From: an uncultured Clostridium sp.
Lineage (GTDB): Bacteria; Bacillota; Clostridia; Clostridiales; Clostridiaceae
NCBI GenBank assembly: GCA_937927335.1
Contig: CALBDU010000054.1
Span: 1-64,000, forward strand
Length of the DNA stretch: 64,000 nt
Direction: 5' to 3'
Every line of letters starts with the position of its first letter. Positions within the stretch are counted from its first letter, which is position 1. Below are positions 60,382 through 64,000 of the stretch, piece after piece. The notes under the pieces were generated by a model that ran no database searches, was not told the origin of the DNA, and was given only the letters and a program-made list of their open reading frames with translations. Made by a program: the position numbers and the translations under genes.

Positions 60382-61821
60382 TTATCTTTTAGCTAATGCT
60401 GCATCCAGCATTTCCTTGGCAACCTTGGGGTTTGCCTTACCCTTGGAGGCCTTCATTACCTGTCCCATGAGGTAGCCTGACGCCTGGGTCTTTCCAGCCT
60501 TGAAGTCTGTAATGGACTGGGGATTTCCATCCAGAATGTCGTTGATTATCTTTTCCAGTTCACTGGTGTCGCTAATCTGGGACAAGCCCTTTTCAGCTAC
60601 TACAGCTTCTGCGCTTTTGCCGGTTTCAAACATTGTTTCGAAAACTTCCTTGCCGGCAGTGGTGCTGATTTTGCCTGATGCGATGAGGTCCAGCAGCTCT
60701 TTTAGTGCCTTTGGAGCAACAGGAAGGGCTGAAGAGTCCAGTTCCTTCTCCTTTAACAGCCTTAAAATATCTCCCAGCACCCAGTTTGCAGCAGTCTTTG
60801 GATTAGCTCCGCAGGCTACGGTTTCTTCGTAAAATCTGGAAAGTGCTCTGTCATCTATTATGATTTCTACTTCCTTGCTGCTCAAACCGTATTGGCTCAT
60901 GAACCGTTCTTTTTTAGCCCTTGGCATTTCAGGCAGGGAATTCTTTATTTCCACTATATCTTCATACTTAACCAGGATAGGTGTAAGGTCTGGCTCAGGG
61001 AAGTACCTGTAGTCATGGGCGTCTTCCTTGGATCTCATTGGCACGGTTTTGCCTTTTCCGCTGTCCCAGCGCCTAGTTTCCTGCTTTATTTTAAATTCTT
61101 CGCCGTAGGTGTAAAGCTCCAGCTGGCGTTTTTCTTCTTTTTCCAGAGCTTTTTGCAGCTCCTTGAAGGAGTTTATGTTTTTAAGCTCAACCTTTGTGTT
61201 AAGCTTGTCGGAGCCTACCTCCCTGATGGAGATGTTGGCGTCGCACCTTAATGAGCCCTGCTCCATTTTGCAGTCGGATATGTCACTGTATTCCAGCACT
61301 CCCTTTAAGGTTTTTAAAAACTCAACTGCTTCATCCACGGATCGCATATCTGGTTCTGATACTATTTCTATAAGAGGAACACCAACCCTGTTGTAATCAA
61401 TGAAGGATATATCCTCTCCTTCAACATGAACAAGCTTTCCTGCGTCTTCCTCGATATGGATTCGGTTAAGTCTTACCCTTCTTTCCTTTCCGTCTACCAC
61501 TATATCCACATAGCCGTCGCTGCACATTGGCAGGTCGAACTGTGAGGTTTGGTATGCCTTTGGAAGGTCAGGGTAGAAGTAGTTTTTTCTGTCCATCTTG
61601 TTAAGCTGGTTGATTTTACAGTTTAATGCGGTACCTGCTTTAACAGCCAGACGGATTACTTCTTCGTTAAGTACTGGCAGTGTGCCAGGAAGCCCAAGAC
61701 AAATAGGGCAGGTGTTTGCATTTGGTTTTGCACCGAATTCCGTAGAACAGGAGCAGAATATTTTTGATTTTGTATGAAGCTCTGCGTGTATTTCAAGACC
61801 TATTATAGTTTCAAAATTCAT
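60382..61821 (-). CDS. gatB: Asp/Glu-tRNA amidotransferase subunit B
   Basis: A 479-residue GatB. It shows GLEIHAELHTKSKIFCSC, CPICLGLPGTLPVLNEEV, KNYFYPDLPKAYQTSQFD and the YqeY-like tail ending NPKVAKEMLDAALAK. It phosphorylates the misacylated Asp- or Glu-tRNA and accepts ammonia from GatA. Zinc cysteines (CSCS...CPIC) are present. Last gene of the operon, 15 bp after gatA. Confidence 0.95.
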   Translation of the reverse strand: MNFETIIGLEIHAELHTKSKIFCSCSTEFGAKPNANTCPICLGLPGTLPVLNEEVIRLAVKAGTALNCKINQLNKMDRKNYFYPDLPKAYQTSQFDLPMCSDGYVDIVVDGKERRVRLNRIHIEEDAGKLVHVEGEDISFIDYNRVGVPLIEIVSEPDMRSVDEAVEFLKTLKGVLEYSDISDCKMEQGSLRCDANISIREVGSDKLNTKVELKNINSFKELQKALEKEEKRQLELYTYGEEFKIKQETRRWDSGKGKTVPMRSKEDAHDYRYFPEPDLTPILVKYEDIVEIKNSLPEMPRAKKERFMSQYGLSSKEVEIIIDDRALSRFYEETVACGANPKTAANWVLGDILRLLKEKELDSSALPVAPKALKELLDLIASGKISTTAGKEVFETMFETGKSAEAVVAEKGLSQISDTSELEKIINDILDGNPQSITDFKAGKTQASGYLMGQVMKASKGKANPKVAKEMLDAALAKR

Positions 61822-61836
61822 TTTATCTTCTCCCTT

Positions 61837-63300
61837 CTATAGCTCAGGCTGTTTGCCTTTTAGAGCCAGTTCCTGCTCCAAGGCATAGGCAGCTTTGAAT
61901 ATTTTTTCTTCCCCAAAGTGAGGTCCCAGTATCTGAAGACCAATAGGAAGTCCTGATTTGCTGAAGCCGCAGGGCATTGAAAGTCCTGGAAGCTCAGCAA
62001 GGTTTATGTTTATTGTATATATATCTGCTAAGTACATTTCAAGAGGGTTTGAGCTCTTTTCACCAACCTTGAAGGGCAGCACCGGTGAAGTAGGGCTTAA
62101 TATCAGGTCATATTTCTTGAAGGCATCCTTAAACTGTCCCTTTATCATTCTTCTGAGCTTTTGTGCTCTGGTGTAGTAGGCATCGTAGTAGCCGGAAGAA
62201 AGCACATAGGTTCCCAGCATTATCCTTCTTTTTACCTCTTTTCCAAAGGCTTCTGTCCTTGTTTTTTCCATAAGCTCATCTACGCCGCCAAATTCCTCCG
62301 GTCTGTAGCCGTATCTGATGCCGTCAAATCTGGCCAGGTTTGAGCTTGCTTCTGCTGAGGATATAACATAGTAGGCAGACAAGCCTTCCTCAGTTACAGG
62401 CAGTGACATTTCTGAAACTTCTGCTCCTAAAGCTTTAAAGGTTTCAATTGCTTTCCTGATTGAATCTGCTATTTCACTATCCAGTCCAGACTGGAAGAAT
62501 TCCTTTGGAACTCCTATTTTCATACCCTTCACACCATCCTTAAGGGTGCTTAGGTAATCTTCTTTATATTGTCCTCTAAAGGAGGTGCTGTCTAAAGAAT
62601 CCATACCCTGTATAACCTCTAAGGTTAATGCGCAGTCCTCAACATTTCTTGCAAAGGGGCCTATCTGGTCCAGTGAGGAACCAAAGGCAATCAGTCCGAA
62701 TCTGGATACCAGTCCGTAGGTTGGCTTTATTCCAACTACTCCGCAAAAGGCTGCAGGCTGTCTTATGGATCCGCCGGTGTCGGAGCCTAAGGATACTGGG
62801 GCCATGCCTGAAGATACCACTGCTGCAGATCCCCCTGAGGACCCTCCTGGAACCCTTTCAAGATCCCAAGGATTTTTTGTAGCCTTAAAGGCTGAGTTTT
62901 CTGTGGAGGAACCCATGGCGAATTCATCCAGGTTTGTTTTACCTATTATTATTGCATCCTGTTCCTTCAGTTTTTTAATTACTGTGGCATCATAAGGAGG
63001 GACGAAGTCATAAAGCATTTTAGAGGCACAGGAGGTTTTTATCCCATCTGTACAAATGTTATCCTTTATTGCTATAGGTATTCCACCAAATTTTCCAAGA
63101 GTCTCTCCCTTAGCAACCTTTTCATCTACAGCCTTTGCCTGCTCCAGTGCATTTTCCTCACAGAGGATTAAAAATGCGTCTACCTTAGGCTCAACAGCCT
63201 TTATCCTCTGGAAAAGGGCAGTAACCACGTCCACACAGGTAAAGCTTTTATTTTTTATTCCATCCTTTATTTCAAGGGCAGTCATTGCTTCTATTTTCAT
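61837..63300 (-). CDS. gatA: Asp/Glu-tRNA amidotransferase subunit A
   Basis: A 487-residue amidase-signature enzyme that releases ammonia from glutamine. The Ser-cisSer-Lys triad is visible in IAIKDNICTDG (Lys), GGSSGGSAAVVSSG and SLGSDTGGSIRQPAAFCG. MGSSTENSAF follows the amidase pattern. It begins 10 bp after gatC with AGGTGAACTT before the ATG. Confidence 0.95.
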   Translation of the reverse strand: MKIEAMTALEIKDGIKNKSFTCVDVVTALFQRIKAVEPKVDAFLILCEENALEQAKAVDEKVAKGETLGKFGGIPIAIKDNICTDGIKTSCASKMLYDFVPPYDATVIKKLKEQDAIIIGKTNLDEFAMGSSTENSAFKATKNPWDLERVPGGSSGGSAAVVSSGMAPVSLGSDTGGSIRQPAAFCGVVGIKPTYGLVSRFGLIAFGSSLDQIGPFARNVEDCALTLEVIQGMDSLDSTSFRGQYKEDYLSTLKDGVKGMKIGVPKEFFQSGLDSEIADSIRKAIETFKALGAEVSEMSLPVTEEGLSAYYVISSAEASSNLARFDGIRYGYRPEEFGGVDELMEKTRTEAFGKEVKRRIMLGTYVLSSGYYDAYYTRAQKLRRMIKGQFKDAFKKYDLILSPTSPVLPFKVGEKSSNPLEMYLADIYTININLAELPGLSMPCGFSKSGLPIGLQILGPHFGEEKIFKAAYALEQELALKGKQPEL

Positions 63301-63310
63301 AAGTTCACCT

Positions 63311-63598
63311 CTATTCTATAATCTTAGGTACCTTGATGTAGGTATCAGACATGGATTTAACGTTCTGGAACAGCTTTTTCTTGTCTTCGAATACTGCTGT
63401 TTCATCTTTTCTAACCACAGGCTTCAAATCCTCGGTGTATATATCAAGGTCTATGTGGCTTAAATCAAATTTATCTATGGACTCGAAGTGATTCAGGATG
63501 CCCTGGAACTCTTCAGTCATTTTTTCTGCTTCAGCTTCAGTAAACTTTAGTTTAGCAAGCTTAGCAATGTAGTTTACTTCTTCAATGGTAATTTTCAT
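63311..63598 (-). CDS. gatC: Asp/Glu-tRNA amidotransferase subunit C
   Basis: A 95-residue GatC, the small belt subunit that holds GatA and GatB: VNYIAKLAKLKFTEAEAEKMTEEFQGILNHFESIDKFD, then LKPVVRKDETAVFEDKKKLF. It lies 24 bp after aspS with GGAGGT before its ATG. Length normal. Confidence 0.93.
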   Translation of the reverse strand: MKITIEEVNYIAKLAKLKFTEAEAEKMTEEFQGILNHFESIDKFDLSHIDLDIYTEDLKPVVRKDETAVFEDKKKLFQNVKSMSDTYIKVPKIIE

Positions 63599-63622
63599 AA
63601 CTTATACCTCCAATTATTTATT

Positions 63623-64000
63623 CTATGGTTCCAGTCTCTTCATATCCCTTGGGAACAGGGTTGATTCTCTGATGTTGTCCAGGCCCAGTATTTTCAGGGT
63701 TATTCTTTCAAGTCCTATGGCAAAACCGCCGTGAGGAGGCATGCCATACCTGAAGCTGTTCAGGTAGAAGCCAAATAATTCAGGGTCTGAGCCAAACTTG
63801 ATGATGTTGTTTTTCAGCATTTCATAGTCGTGAATTCTCTGTCCGCCTGTGGTTATCTCCAGTCCCTTGTAGATAAGGTCGAAGCTCTTTGTTAATGTTG
63901 GATCCTGGTCATCAGGCATGGTGTACATAGGTCTCTTTGCCACAGGATATTTTGTCAGGAATACAAAGTCGCTGTCATAGGTTTCCTTAACATATTTTGA
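63623..64000 (-). CDS. aspS: Aspartyl-tRNA synthetase, archaeal-type, 3' part
   Basis: The C-terminal 125 residues of a class II AspRS; the frame is open to the window edge (ETYDSDFVFLTKYPVAKRPMY). Motif 3 reads GGFAIGLERITLKILGL, followed by NIRESTLFPRDMKRLEP, the short ending of the archaeal/AspS2 type rather than the bacterial form with its insert. Linked to gatCAB, it is probably non-discriminating, charging both tRNA-Asp and tRNA-Asn, with GatCAB converting Asp-tRNA(Asn) to Asn-tRNA(Asn). Confidence 0.9.
   Translation of the reverse strand, partial: SKYVKETYDSDFVFLTKYPVAKRPMYTMPDDQDPTLTKSFDLIYKGLEITTGGQRIHDYEMLKNNIIKFGSDPELFGFYLNSFRYGMPPHGGFAIGLERITLKILGLDNIRESTLFPRDMKRLEP

Overview
The window looks like a chromosomal segment of an anaerobic, spore-forming clostridium (Clostridia, probably Clostridiaceae). 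It is AT-rich with strong GGAGG ribosome binding sites. It carries S-box and T-box riboswitches, an [FeFe]-hydrogenase maturase (HydE), a 4-hydroxybutyrate dehydrogenase close to the Clostridium kluyveri type, RNase J, a GerMN germination lipoprotein, small Cys/Gly spore-type proteins, and the indirect Asn/Gln-tRNA pathway (AspRS plus GatCAB). No prophage, CRISPR array or plasmid functions are visible. All calls come from reading the sequence; no database search was run.

Layout. 0.1-1.3 kb: Rrf2/CymR-type regulator and tcdA. 1.3-10.8 kb: a long sulfur operon behind two SAM-I riboswitches in series (yezD-like, a shortened YbaK-like protein, DUF2325, a UroD-fold methyltransferase-like protein, a PatB C-S lyase, a frameshifted transsulfuration enzyme, an amino-acid ABC importer with two permeases, a chemoreceptor). 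10.9-20.3 kb: regulators (LuxR-DUF2087, HxlR, LysR), acetyltransferases, a Mur ligase carrying a cyanophycin-synthetase-type N-domain but no ATP-grasp, an amidohydrolase with no proper start, a CCG-domain protein and a UppS paralogue. 20.3-23.1 kb: hydE and an SHMT paralogue with altered active-site residues. 23.1-28.9 kb (minus strand): XdhC, cysK behind a T-box, and metNIQ behind a third SAM-I riboswitch. 29-39 kb: 4hbD, htpG, DUF1846, a SWIM-SNF2 helicase, RNase J.

40-44 kb: eight copies of a short TTGTTAACCGTCCCC repeat (two pairs inverted; three copies lie at 30.2-30.3 kb) around a RAYT-type REP transposase, with DUF11 proteins, an ECF S-component and an AlaX-like protein. 45-49.6 kb: nitrogen module (pseudo-receiver, amt, PII, glnA, ANTAR regulator). 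The amt leader has a terminator and an overlapping hexaloop hairpin of the type ANTAR proteins bind. 49.6-60.2 kb: CAP-LysM protein, tRNA-Glu, GAF-PAS kinase, membrane phosphoesterase, small and low-complexity proteins likely linked to the spore or envelope, Amidase_6 and DUF4434 proteins. 60.3-64 kb (minus strand): aspS (cut by the window end), gatC, gatA, gatB.

Sulfur is the dominant theme: three SAM-I switches and one T-box (specifier probably Cys) control methionine/cysteine uptake and interconversion, next to a CymR-like regulator. The most promising leads are the REP/RAYT family, the divergent SHMT next to hydE, the N-domain/Mur ligase fusion, and the ANTAR-amt leader.
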